Assembly: GCA_965207805.1 (NCBI GenBank)
Contig: OZ242312.1
Location: 2,914,001 to 2,978,000, forward strand
Direction: 5' to 3'
Source: Palauibacter sp965207805
GTDB lineage: Bacteria > Gemmatimonadota > Gemmatimonadetes > Palauibacterales > Palauibacteraceae
Length of the DNA stretch: 64,000 nt
The notes under the pieces: model-generated
Database searches by the model: none
What the model saw: only the letters and a program-made list of their open reading frames with translations
What the model was told of the DNA's origin: nothing
Shown: positions 51,691 to 60,113 of the stretch, in pieces
Layout of the letters: each line of letters begins with the position of its first letter
Position numbering within the stretch: position 1 is the first letter of the stretch
Program-made: the position numbers and the translations under genes

Positions 51691-52437
51691 ATGGAACACC
51701 ATCCGGAATCGTCCGAGGCATCGGTGGAGGAGCACGCGATCCCCTCGCTGCCCGTGCGCATCGTGCAGGTCTTCGTCTCGCCGGCGAAGCTGTTCGACGC
51801 GCTCCGCCAGCGGCCCGCCTGGATGGGCGCCGTTCTGGTGCTGATCGGCCTCAGCATCGCGCTTCAGTTCCTTACGCCGGTCGTCGTCCCCGAAGAGATA
51901 CTGCGGAGGGCGGCCGAGGACCGGATCGCGGACTTCATACCGGCGGGAACCGACCCTGCGGTGCTTGAGCAGCAGGTCGACGCAGCCGTTTCGCCGGGAC
52001 CGATCGGCATCATCGCGGGCGCGATCATCGCGACGCCCATCATACTCTCGCTCATCGCGGGACTCCTCCTCATCGCGTTCAACGTCATCATGGGGGGCGA
52101 GGCCAGCTTCAAGCAGCTGTTGGGCGCCGCCGCGCACGCCATGTACGTCTACACGGCGGGGAGCATCATCTCGATCGCCCTTCTGGCAGTCGGCGCCGAG
52201 ATCACGATCCTTTCGCCCGGTCTCTTCCTGCCCGAGATGGAGGGGTTCATCGGCAGGTTCCTAAACGGAATCAACATCTTCTCTGTTTGGACGTGCGGGG
52301 TGCTCGGGGTGGCGGTGAGCCGCTTCTATCCGGGGCGGTCCGTGGCGACGGGCACGACGTATCTGCTCGTGCTCTACCTGATCCTGGTGGCGGCGCTCGC
52401 GGGGTTCGCGGGTCTCCTCGCCGGTCTGGCGGGCTAG
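51691..52437 (+). CDS. Yip1-family membrane protein
   Basis: The 248-residue protein has a soluble N-terminus (VRIVQVFVSPAKLFDALRQRP), then five hydrophobic segments, with FNVIMGGEASFKQLLGAAAHAMYVY between helices, as in the YIP1 family (DUF1282-like). Bacterial members have unknown roles. The ATG is preceded by GGAGGAGAAG. It is 38 bases after the secreted protein and 122 bases before the efflux operon, which has its own repeats upstream. Confidence 0.78.
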   Translation: MEHHPESSEASVEEHAIPSLPVRIVQVFVSPAKLFDALRQRPAWMGAVLVLIGLSIALQFLTPVVVPEEILRRAAEDRIADFIPAGTDPAVLEQQVDAAVSPGPIGIIAGAIIATPIILSLIAGLLLIAFNVIMGGEASFKQLLGAAAHAMYVYTAGSIISIALLAVGAEITILSPGLFLPEMEGFIGRFLNGINIFSVWTCGVLGVAVSRFYPGRSVATGTTYLLVLYLILVAALAGFAGLLAGLAG

Positions 52438-52463
52438 CAGGTGAAACCGCGCCCGTCGCGCCA

Positions 52464-52496
52464 ACGTACCCGTGACGTACCCATGACGTACCCCTG
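52464..52496 (+). repeat. Three 11-bp direct repeats upstream of the MacAB-like operon
   Basis: ACGTACCC(G/A/C)TG occurs three times in direct tandem (52464-52474, 52475-52485, 52486-52496) in the gap between the Yip1 gene and the adaptor gene. Only one base of the unit varies. The 11-bp period is near one helical turn, so an array-binding regulator could sit on one face of the DNA (inference). Confidence 0.72.
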
Positions 52497-52559
52497 GGCG
52501 CGGGCCATGCGGTTGCCCGGACCGCCCGCCGAGTCTCGAAATAAAGGTCCTTGTACAGG

Positions 52560-53870
52560 ATGAAGAAAGCGATCATCGCGGTCGTCGTGGTTGGACTGCT
52601 CGCGATCATGGGATTTCTCGCCACGCAGCGGGAAGGGCGTGGCGCCGTCGAAGTCCGCGTGGAGGCCGTCGGGTTGCGGGATCTCATCGACGACGTCTCC
52701 GCGACGGGCCACATAGAGCCCAAGACGCACGTGGACATCACCACGGACGTCGCCGGGCGGATCATCGAACTCCCGGTGGAGGAGGGGCAGGATGTGGAGG
52801 AGGGGGACCTCCTGCTGCAGATCGACCCGGCCCTCTTCCGGGCGGCGGTCGAGCGGGCGGAGGCCGGCGTCGCGCAGGCGCAAGCCAACCTCGCCCAGCA
52901 GCGGGCGGCGTACCAGCAGGCGCAGCGGGACGCGGACCGTCTCACGGCGTTGCAGGCGCGGGGGACCGACTTCGTGACCGAAGCGGAAGTCGAGCAGGCG
53001 GTGACGAACGCCGAGGTCCAGCAGCGGCTCTTCGAAGCATCGGAACATCAGGTCCAGCAGGCCGAGGCGAACCTCGACCAAGAACGGGACCGGCTCGGGA
53101 AGACGACGATCCGGGCGCCCATGTCGGGCCGGATCACGCGGCTCAACGTCGAGCGCGGCGAGACCGCGATTGTCGGGACGATGAACAACCCGGGAAGCCT
53201 TCTCCTCACCGTCGCGGACCTTTCCGTGATGGAGGCCGTGATCGAGGTGGACGAAACCGACGTGCCCGATATCACCATCGGTGACTCGGCCTACGTCGAG
53301 ATCGACGCCTTCCCGAACCGGCGCTTCGTGGGGACCGTCACCGAGATCGGCAACAGCTCGATCGTCCCCCTGAATCCCGCCACATCCGGTGGTTCGGCCC
53401 AGGCGATCGACTTCGAGGTGCGCATCGAACTTCGTGAACCGCCCGAAGGGATCCGGCCGGACCTGTCGGCCACGGCCGACGTGATCACGGCCACCCGCGA
53501 TCAGGTGCCCAGCATCCCCATCACGGCGCTGACGCTGATGGATGCGGACGAATACGAGGAGATCCCGAACGAGAACCTGCCGAGCGCTCCGGGCTCCGAC
53601 GCCGCGCGGGACATCGAGGGCGTCTTCGTCGTGGAAGGCGACATCGTCCGCTTCCGCCCGGTGGAGATCGGCATCGCCGGCGAGAACTACTTCGAGGTCG
53701 TGTCCGGGATCGAACTCGGGACGACCGTCGTCTCCGGCTCGTTCCAGGCGATCCGCGAACTCAGCGACGGAAGCCGGATCCGGATCGACGGGCCGTCCCC
53801 AGGGGTCGCCGCCGACCGCGACGGCAGCGGAGGGAGCGACGCCGCAGTCAACGGGGAGAACGGACGATGA
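52560..53870 (+). CDS. HlyD/MacA-family periplasmic adaptor
   Basis: The 436-residue protein has one N-terminal membrane helix (AIIAVVVVGLLAIMGFLA), a lipoyl half-motif (HIEPKTHVDITTDVAGRIIELPVEEGQDV), a long alpha-helical hairpin with Gln/Ala-rich coiled coil (about 95-180), a second lipoyl half (TTIRAPMSGRITRL) and beta-barrel and membrane-proximal domains. The layout is that of MacA-type adaptors linking an ABC exporter to an outer-membrane channel. ATG at 52560-52562 is taken; a TTG nine bases upstream is possible. Overlaps the ATPase gene by four bases. Confidence 0.9.
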   Translation: MKKAIIAVVVVGLLAIMGFLATQREGRGAVEVRVEAVGLRDLIDDVSATGHIEPKTHVDITTDVAGRIIELPVEEGQDVEEGDLLLQIDPALFRAAVERAEAGVAQAQANLAQQRAAYQQAQRDADRLTALQARGTDFVTEAEVEQAVTNAEVQQRLFEASEHQVQQAEANLDQERDRLGKTTIRAPMSGRITRLNVERGETAIVGTMNNPGSLLLTVADLSVMEAVIEVDETDVPDITIGDSAYVEIDAFPNRRFVGTVTEIGNSSIVPLNPATSGGSAQAIDFEVRIELREPPEGIRPDLSATADVITATRDQVPSIPITALTLMDADEYEEIPNENLPSAPGSDAARDIEGVFVVEGDIVRFRPVEIGIAGENYFEVVSGIELGTTVVSGSFQAIRELSDGSRIRIDGPSPGVAADRDGSGGSDAAVNGENGR

Positions 53871-54892
53871 GCGGGAACGGACGCATGGAGTCGCTCATCG
53901 TCACGCGCGATCTGAGGAAGGAGTACGTGATGGGCACGGAGACGGTGCACGCGCTGGCCGGCGTGGACATCGAGATTCTCCGGAACGAGTACGTGTCGAT
54001 CATGGGCCCCTCGGGTTCGGGCAAGTCGACGCTCATGAACATGATCGGCTGCCTCGACTCCCCGACGAGCGGGGAGTACGTCCTCAACGGGCAGGCGGTC
54101 CAGGATCTGAGCGACGACAACCTGGCCCGGATTCGAAACCGGGAGATCGGTTTCGTGTTCCAGACGTTCAACCTCCTGCCCCGGGCGACGGCGCTGCACA
54201 ACGTGGAGCTGCCGCTGATCTACGCGGGAGTGTCGAGCCGGGACCGGCAGAAGAAGGCGGCGCAGGCGCTCGAGATCGTTCAACTGGCCGACCGGATGGA
54301 CCACAAGCCCAACGAGCTGTCCGGCGGTCAGCGCCAGCGCGTGGCCATCGCGAGGGCGCTCGTCAACGACCCCTCGATCCTCCTCGCAGACGAGCCGACG
54401 GGCAACCTCGACTCCTCGACCTCCGAGGAGATCATGGCTGTGTTCGACACGCTGCACGAGAACGGCCAGACCATCATCATGGTCACGCACGAGTACGACA
54501 TCGCGGCTCGCTCCCAGCGCGTGATCACGCTCGTCGACGGCAAGGTCGAAGCGCAGATGTCGGTGGACTACTACCTGGCGCGCGGCCTCAAGCAGCCCAC
54601 GGCGGCTTCGGTCGCGGCGAGCCGCCCGGAGAGCCCGGAGGCCGAGCCCGAGTCGGCGGCGGCGGCGACGCCCGAGCCGACACCGACGCCCGAGGCCGCC
54701 CCGACCCCTGAGGCCGCGCCGACCCCTGAGGCCGCGCCGTCTCCGGAGATCGCCCCATCGGCGCCGCCCCCGACGGCCGCTCCGATGGACCCGGTGCCGC
54801 CCGAGGCCGCCCCTCCGGCCCCGGGAACACCGCGCCCCATCTCGAACCCGTGGGCGCCGCCGCCCACGCCGCCCGTCGATGGCGGCCGCTAG
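53867..54892 (+). CDS. MacB-type ABC transporter ATPase with long Pro/Ala-rich tail
   Basis: The 341-residue protein has Walker A GPSGSGKST (47-55), the ABC signature LSGGQ (151-155), Walker B ILLADEP (171-177) and the His-switch VTHEYD, as in LolD/MacB ATPases. It then extends by about 98 residues (244-341) of Pro, Ala, Glu and Thr with three tandem TPEAAP units, which is not typical for the family. The role of the tail is unknown. It overlaps the adaptor gene by four bases (ATGA), and the permeases follow 21 bases downstream. Confidence 0.93.
   Translation: MSGNGRMESLIVTRDLRKEYVMGTETVHALAGVDIEILRNEYVSIMGPSGSGKSTLMNMIGCLDSPTSGEYVLNGQAVQDLSDDNLARIRNREIGFVFQTFNLLPRATALHNVELPLIYAGVSSRDRQKKAAQALEIVQLADRMDHKPNELSGGQRQRVAIARALVNDPSILLADEPTGNLDSSTSEEIMAVFDTLHENGQTIIMVTHEYDIAARSQRVITLVDGKVEAQMSVDYYLARGLKQPTAASVAASRPESPEAEPESAAAATPEPTPTPEAAPTPEAAPTPEAAPSPEIAPSAPPPTAAPMDPVPPEAAPPAPGTPRPISNPWAPPPTPPVDGGR
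54686..54739. repeat. Three 18-bp tandem repeats in the ABC ATPase tail
   Basis: Three adjacent copies of an 18-bp unit (54686-54703, 54704-54721, 54722-54739) encode TPEAAP three times. The last two copies are identical; the first differs at three bases. Confidence 0.85.
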
Positions 54893-54913
54893 CGGCCGCG
54901 CGACGCTCCGCCG

Positions 54914-56158
54914 ATGAGATTCTGGGAGGGCATTCGCCTTTCGCTGCAACAGGTCCGGGCGCAGAAGCTGAAGTCGTTCTTCGCGCTCCTCGGCATCAGC
55001 ATCGGAATCACCTTCCTCATGGCGGTGATCACGATCGTCGAAGGCATGAACACCTATGTGCGCGAGGACTTCGCGGGCTCCCTCTTCGGCGTGAACACGT
55101 TCACCGTCGTGCGGCGGCCGCAGATTCAGACCGGCCGCATCGATGAGGCCGAGCGACGCCGGCAGCGCCGCAATCCCCAACTCACCATGGAGGACGTGGC
55201 GGTGGTGCAGGCCGCGGCGCCCGACGCCCAATACCTGGCCTACTATGCGCGAGATGTCGCGGGCTCGGCTCGCTACGGGCAGTACGAACGGCGCAATGTC
55301 CTCATGGTCGGGGGGTCGCCGGAGTACGAAGCGGTCCAGGGGTGGAAGGTGGTGGATGGGCGGGGCCTGACGCCGATCGATGACCAGCAGGCGCTTCCCG
55401 TCGCCGTCATCGGCGCCCAGATCGCCGAACGGCTCTTCCCCACGACCTCGCCCATCGACAAGCGCATCCGGGCGGGCGGGCACGGGTTCAGGGTCATCGG
55501 CGTGCTGGAGGCCCAAGGCGGCCTCGCGGGAAACCTGCGCGATGCGGCGATACTCGTTCCCTTCGAGACGTTCCAGCGCACGGTGGCGCGCCGGCGGCTG
55601 GAGGTCGACGGGATCACCGTCAAGATGGGGTCGATCGATGAACTGGAACCGGCCATGGCGGAAGTGGAGGGCGCGATGCGCTCCAACCGGCGCCTGCGGC
55701 CGTCCGAACCGAACAATTTCGGCATCGACACGTCGAGCGGGCTGCTCGACGCGTGGGCGACGATCAACAACGTGCTGATGACGGCGCTGCCCGGCCTGGT
55801 CGGAATCTCGCTGGTGGTCGGAGGCATCGTGATCATGAACATCATGCTGCTCTCCGTCACGGACCGGACGCGCGAGATCGGGCTCCGCAAGTCTCTCGGA
55901 GCCCGGCGCCGCGACGTTCTATTCCAGTTTCTGACCGAAGCCTCCACGCTCTCGATCGCGGGGGCGGCGCTGGGTATCGGGTCCGGATTCGGGCTGGCGT
56001 TCACGGTCGAGAGAGTCTGGTCGCTCCCGGCGGCGGTCTCGGTTCCCGCGATGATCGTCTCGCTCGTTCTCGGGCTGGGCGTCGGGATCGCCTCCGGACT
56101 CTACCCCGCCTATCGAGCCGCCCGGCTCGACCCGATCGAAGCCCTCAGGTTCGAGTGA
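54914..56158 (+). CDS. MacB-like ABC permease, first copy
   Basis: The 414-residue protein has an N-terminal membrane helix (LKSFFALLGISIGITFLMAVITI), a large periplasmic domain and three C-terminal helices in an FtsX-type fold: TDRTREIGLRKSLGARRRDVLFQFLTEA, followed by GLYPAYRAARLDPIEALRFE, the MacB/LolE C-terminal signature. It differs clearly from the two downstream permeases in its periplasmic part. No ribosome-binding site is obvious; ATG at 54914-54916 matches the family start. Confidence 0.9.
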   Translation: MRFWEGIRLSLQQVRAQKLKSFFALLGISIGITFLMAVITIVEGMNTYVREDFAGSLFGVNTFTVVRRPQIQTGRIDEAERRRQRRNPQLTMEDVAVVQAAAPDAQYLAYYARDVAGSARYGQYERRNVLMVGGSPEYEAVQGWKVVDGRGLTPIDDQQALPVAVIGAQIAERLFPTTSPIDKRIRAGGHGFRVIGVLEAQGGLAGNLRDAAILVPFETFQRTVARRRLEVDGITVKMGSIDELEPAMAEVEGAMRSNRRLRPSEPNNFGIDTSSGLLDAWATINNVLMTALPGLVGISLVVGGIVIMNIMLLSVTDRTREIGLRKSLGARRRDVLFQFLTEASTLSIAGAALGIGSGFGLAFTVERVWSLPAAVSVPAMIVSLVLGLGVGIASGLYPAYRAARLDPIEALRFE

Positions 56159-56186
56159 GGTTGCGGTGAGCCCGGGGGGACGGCGC

Positions 56187-57461
56187 ATGCGAGGCATGGG
56201 GTTCATCGCGACGGTCACAGAAGGGATCGCCGTCGCCTTCGACTCGCTCGGGGCGAACAAGGTGCGGAGCGGTCTCACGATCCTCGGCGTGACGATCGGT
56301 GTCCTCGTCGTCATGGTGATGGCGGCGGTGATCACCGGGATCAACCGGAGCTTCTCGGAGCTGATGGCCCCGGAGGGGATCACGACGTTCTGGGTGGCGC
56401 ACTTCGACTTTTCCTCCATGCAGATCAGCGGCCCGCTCGAAGAAGGCGAGGATGCCTTCTTCCGGAACCCGCCGCTGCAGCCGGAATGGACGAGAGAACT
56501 GGGGCGGATCGAGGGGATCCAGAGCGCGGCGCCTTTCGTGGACCTGGCGGGATCGGGCTACGAGGCCTCCTCCGGGGGCGACCGGGTCGAGATCGGACTC
56601 TACGGGGTGGGCGCCGACTACATCGAGATCTCGGGCGGCGACATCATCTCCGGCCGCTGGTTCACGCAGTCGGAGGCGGAGCGGCGCGCCGCGGTCACCG
56701 TGATCGACTCGGCCACGGCGGTCGGGCTGTTCGGGACCCGGGATCCGATCGGGCGGGACATCCGCATCAGCCGGGGCCGCGAGAACGCGAGCGTTCGCGT
56801 GGTCGGCATCTACCGGGTGCCCGCCAACCTCTTCGCCGGCCTCGTCTCGCACTACGTGTGGATGCCCTTCGCGACGGCGGACAAGCTGCTGCGGGTGTGG
56901 GACCGGCAGATCAGTTTCGTCGTGCGGCCGGACCCGGAAACGGAGCTGCAGACGGCGCTCGACGCGACCCGCGCGCGCATGCGGCAGTTGCGGGGACTGC
57001 AGGTCGGCGAGGAAGACGACTTCGCTATCATGACCCCCGATCAGATGATGGAGCTGTGGGGCCAGCTGACGAACGTGCTGTTCGCCGCAATGGTCGGCCT
57101 GTCGAGCATCGGGCTCATGGTCGGTGGCGTCGGCGTCATCGGCATCATGATGATCTCCGTCACGGAGCGGACCCGGGAGATCGGGCTCCGCAAGGCGATG
57201 GGCGGGCGGCGCCGCGACATCATGTGGCAGTTCCTCGTCGAAGCGGCCACGCTCACGCTGCTGGGCGGGGCGACCGGCATGCTGCTCGGGGGCGGGCTCG
57301 TGTGGGTCGTGAACCAGGCCACGCCGCTCACCGCCGTCGTGCCGCTGTGGTCGATCGTGGCCGCCCTGGCCGCCTCGATTCTGACCGGCATTGGCTTCGG
57401 ACTCTACCCCGCCTCCCGGGCCGCGGGTCTGGACCCCATCGACGCGTTGCGTTACGAGTAG
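56187..57461 (+). CDS. MacB-like ABC permease, second copy (tandem duplicate)
   Basis: The 424-residue permease starts MRGMGFIATVTEGIAVAFDS. The core helix is VRSGLTILGVTIGVLVVMVMA, then a periplasmic domain and the C-terminal FtsX region with TERTREIGLRKAMGGRRRDIMWQ and GLYPASRAAGLDPIDALRYE. It is nearly identical to the next gene at both ends, with differences mainly in the periplasmic domain. A GTG at 56166-56168 would add seven residues; ATG at 56187-56189 has GGGGGGA upstream. Confidence 0.9.
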   Translation: MRGMGFIATVTEGIAVAFDSLGANKVRSGLTILGVTIGVLVVMVMAAVITGINRSFSELMAPEGITTFWVAHFDFSSMQISGPLEEGEDAFFRNPPLQPEWTRELGRIEGIQSAAPFVDLAGSGYEASSGGDRVEIGLYGVGADYIEISGGDIISGRWFTQSEAERRAAVTVIDSATAVGLFGTRDPIGRDIRISRGRENASVRVVGIYRVPANLFAGLVSHYVWMPFATADKLLRVWDRQISFVVRPDPETELQTALDATRARMRQLRGLQVGEEDDFAIMTPDQMMELWGQLTNVLFAAMVGLSSIGLMVGGVGVIGIMMISVTERTREIGLRKAMGGRRRDIMWQFLVEAATLTLLGGATGMLLGGGLVWVVNQATPLTAVVPLWSIVAALAASILTGIGFGLYPASRAAGLDPIDALRYE

Positions 57462-57535
57462 TCATCTCCCGCGGCAGGAAACGCGCGACCTGACTCCGGC
57501 AGGCGATCGAAGCCGCGGGCGGTGGGGAGGCGCGT

Positions 57536-58840
57536 ATGACCGCTCGGGCACGCGGCGGCATGGGGTTCCTTGCGACGGTCACCGAAGGGATCGCGGTCGC
57601 CTTCGACTCGATCAGGGCCAACAAGGTTCGGAGCGGCCTCACGATCCTGGGCGTCACCATCGGCGTGCTCGTCGTGATGGTGATGGCGGCCGCGATCACC
57701 GGCGTCAACCAGAGCTTCGAAGACGCCATGTCTCCGAACGGCGTCGAGACGTTCTACGTGGCGCACTGGGACTTCACGTCGGCGGGCTTCGGTGGCGGCC
57801 CTCTGGGCGAGGAGGAGCCGGACCTCTTCAGGAACAAGCCGCTCGATCCGCGGTGGGCCAGGGACCTCGGACGCATCCCGGGCATCCGGAGCGCGTCGCC
57901 GTTCGTCGAACTCACCGGCGATTTCGGTCCGGGGGCCTTCGAGGCGAGCGTCGGGTCGGACCGGGTGGAGATCTCGTTCTACGGGGTCGGGGCCGACTAT
58001 CTCGAGATCTACAGCGGCGACATCATCTCGGGACGCTGGTTCACGCACCCCGAGGCCGAGCGGCGAGCGCCCGTCGCCGTGATCGATTCCACCGTGGCGG
58101 CCGACCTGTTCGGGTCGCTCGACCCGCTCGGCCGCGAGATCCGGATCGGCGAAGGCAGCCGCGGAGCCATGTTCCGCGTGGTCGGCGTGTACCGGGTGCC
58201 GGCCAACCTGTTTGCCGGCCTCGCGTCGCACTACGTGTGGGTGCCGTTCGCGAGCGCGGACAAGCTGCTGCCCGTCTGGGACCGGGCCGTCAGCATCATC
58301 GTGCGGCCGGAACCCGAAGCCGACCTTCAGATGGCGCTCGACGCGACGCACGCGCGGATGCGGCAGCTTCGCCAACTGGAGCCGAGCGAGGAGGACGACT
58401 TCGCGGTGCTGAGCCAGGAGCAATTGCTGAGTCTCTGGGGTCAGCTGACGAACGTCCTGTTCGCGGCGATGCTCGGGTTGTCGAGCATCGGTCTCATGGT
58501 GGGCGGCGTGGGGGTCATCGGCATCATGATGATCTCCGTGACGGAGCGGACTCGCGAGATCGGGCTGCGGAAAGCGATGGGCGGGCGACGCCGGGACATC
58601 ATGTGGCAGTTCCTGGTCGAGGCGGCCACGCTCACCCTGCTCGGCGGCGCGACGGGGATGCTGCTGGGTGGCGCGATGGTATGGGCCGTGAACCAGTTGA
58701 CACCGCTGCCGGCGGTCGTGCCGCTGTGGTCGATCCTGGCCGCCCTTGCGGCATCGGTGCTGACCGGGATCGGTTTCGGGCTCTACCCGGCCTCGCGGGC
58801 CGCGGGGCTGGATCCGATCGACGCGCTGCGCTACGAGTAG
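57536..58840 (+). CDS. MacB-like ABC permease, third copy (tandem duplicate)
   Basis: The 434-residue permease starts MTARARGGMGFLATVTEGIAV with GGGGAGG five bases upstream. Its C-terminal 130 residues differ from those of the preceding gene at only a few positions, so the pair arose by a recent duplication. Both periplasmic domains share VEIxxYGVGADYxEIxxGDIISGRWFT. A single ATPase precedes three permeases, so several ATPase-permease combinations are possible. Confidence 0.9.
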   Translation: MTARARGGMGFLATVTEGIAVAFDSIRANKVRSGLTILGVTIGVLVVMVMAAAITGVNQSFEDAMSPNGVETFYVAHWDFTSAGFGGGPLGEEEPDLFRNKPLDPRWARDLGRIPGIRSASPFVELTGDFGPGAFEASVGSDRVEISFYGVGADYLEIYSGDIISGRWFTHPEAERRAPVAVIDSTVAADLFGSLDPLGREIRIGEGSRGAMFRVVGVYRVPANLFAGLASHYVWVPFASADKLLPVWDRAVSIIVRPEPEADLQMALDATHARMRQLRQLEPSEEDDFAVLSQEQLLSLWGQLTNVLFAAMLGLSSIGLMVGGVGVIGIMMISVTERTREIGLRKAMGGRRRDIMWQFLVEAATLTLLGGATGMLLGGAMVWAVNQLTPLPAVVPLWSILAALAASVLTGIGFGLYPASRAAGLDPIDALRYE

Positions 58841-58871
58841 GCGGCCCCAGAGCGAAGCGGCTGACCACCCG

Positions 58872-59597
58872 ATGACCGAACCACCGCTGGACCTCCTTGC
58901 CATCGCGGCACATCCGGACGACGCCGAACTCACCTGTGGCGGGACGCTGGCGCGCGCCGCGGAACAGGGTCACCGGACCGGGATCCTGGACCTGACGCGG
59001 GGCGAGATGGCCTCGCGCGGGACGCCCGAGTTGCGGGCGGAGGAGGCGGACCGGGCGGCGGCGGCGCTTGGCGTCGGGGTGCGGGTCAACGCCGGGCTGC
59101 CGGATGCGCGGCTCGAAAACTCGCTGGAGGCGCGGGGCGCCGTCGTGGGGCACCTGAGGCGTCTTGCCCCTCGGACGGTGATCCTTCCCTATCCCCGCGG
59201 CCGCCATCCCGATCACCGGGTCGCCTCGGAACTCGCGCGCGACGCCTGTTTCCTCGCGGGACTGCGGGAGTACGAAGGCGGACCGGGGCGGCGGCCGGAG
59301 AAGATCCTCTACGCGATGGCGTACCGGGAGGACGCGGTGAAGCCGACCTTCGTCGTACCGCTCACGGAAGCGCAGTTCCAGCGCAAGGTCGAGGCGGTGC
59401 GGTGCTACGCGTCACAGTTCGAGGGCGCGACGGCGGCGGGCGAGATCTTCCCCACCGGACAGCCGCTCGTCGAACGCATCGAGACCGCGTCGCGTCACTA
59501 CGGTTCGCTGGTCCGGGCTCCGCACGGCGAACCGTTCCATACCGATGAGACGATGCGCGTGACCGATGTCACACGCCTCGGAGTTCGCTCGTTGTAG
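58872..59597 (+). CDS. bshB1: BshB1-type deacetylase (bacillithiol biosynthesis)
   Basis: The 241-residue LmbE-like zinc deacetylase has AAHPDDAELTCGG (zinc ligands), LTRGEMASRGTPELRAEEA, PYPRGRHPDHR and the C-terminal YASQFEGATAAGE with PTGQPLVERIETASRHYG, matching BshB1. BshB1 removes acetate from GlcNAc-malate to make the bacillithiol precursor. bshA and bshC are not in the window, so bacillithiol itself is not proven; other N-acetylglucosaminyl deacetylases share the fold. ATG follows the last permease by 31 bases and may be in the same transcript. Confidence 0.86.
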   Translation: MTEPPLDLLAIAAHPDDAELTCGGTLARAAEQGHRTGILDLTRGEMASRGTPELRAEEADRAAAALGVGVRVNAGLPDARLENSLEARGAVVGHLRRLAPRTVILPYPRGRHPDHRVASELARDACFLAGLREYEGGPGRRPEKILYAMAYREDAVKPTFVVPLTEAQFQRKVEAVRCYASQFEGATAAGEIFPTGQPLVERIETASRHYGSLVRAPHGEPFHTDETMRVTDVTRLGVRSL

Positions 59598-59605
59598 AAA
59601 GGCGC

Positions 59606-59633
59606 CTTTCACGGACGCCGGGCGCCGTGAAGG
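59606..59633. terminator. Hairpin between convergent bshB1 and HIRAN genes
   Basis: A 9-bp stem with one G-U pair (59606-59614 and 59625-59633), core TTCACGG / CCGTGAA, with a 10-base loop. No U tract. It sits between the two convergent stops and may work as a shared terminator. Confidence 0.45.
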
Positions 59634-59635
59634 CG

Positions 59636-60067
59636 TCAGCCGCAGCGAACCTCGACGAGCAGGCGCTTCCAGCTCGGGACCGACTCGGCGCCCACCTTGA
59701 TCACCTGCACGCGTGCCGCGCCGCCGCGCCGCATCCAGGGGGCGAGCCAGGCGCCGATCTCCCGCGGCAGGTGGCCGACCGGATCCCCATCGCGGATGTG
59801 GACCCAGACATCGTCGGGTTCGCCTCCGGGCGGATCGGGGATGAGGAGGAGTTCCTCCTTCGGGTTCACCGTGTCGAGGTGGCGGGCGCGGTCTTCGAAG
59901 GCGAGTCCGTGGACGGTGGTGCGGAACACCGGGGCCCCGAGCGGCGGTATGCTCTGTTGGTCGGTGGGCCCCGCGGGGCTTGGCGCCGGGGGGGTGCGCC
60001 CCGGCGCGGAACGTGGTGGCTCCATGTACTCCATCCCGAGTTGCGGCGTTGTTTGAAGCTTCGACAC
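59636..60067 (-). CDS. Stand-alone HIRAN-domain protein
   Basis: The 143-residue product has a Pro-rich N-terminus (about 1-42), then a HIRAN-like domain: FRTTVHGLAFEDRA, LLLIPDPPGGEPDDVWVHI, and the VGHLPREIGAWLAPWMRRGG stretch, which follows the family pattern of a beta sheet with a conserved G-(Y/H)-L-P-R. HIRAN domains bind DNA 3' ends in helicases such as HLTF, but the domain also occurs alone in bacteria, with unknown role. The GTG start has GAGGG six bases upstream. Divergent from iscS, 46 bases apart. Confidence 0.72.
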   Translation of the reverse strand: MSKLQTTPQLGMEYMEPPRSAPGRTPPAPSPAGPTDQQSIPPLGAPVFRTTVHGLAFEDRARHLDTVNPKEELLLIPDPPGGEPDDVWVHIRDGDPVGHLPREIGAWLAPWMRRGGAARVQVIKVGAESVPSWKRLLVEVRCG

Positions 60068-60113
60068 AATAGACCCTCTTTGCTCGGCGGGCGAATCCGA
60101 ACCGAAAAAGACG

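Noticed and set aside
52513..52545. TTGCCC with GAAATA as promoter of the export operon
   Set aside because: Spacing of 19 and a poor -10; the 11-bp repeats are solid but the promoter is not.
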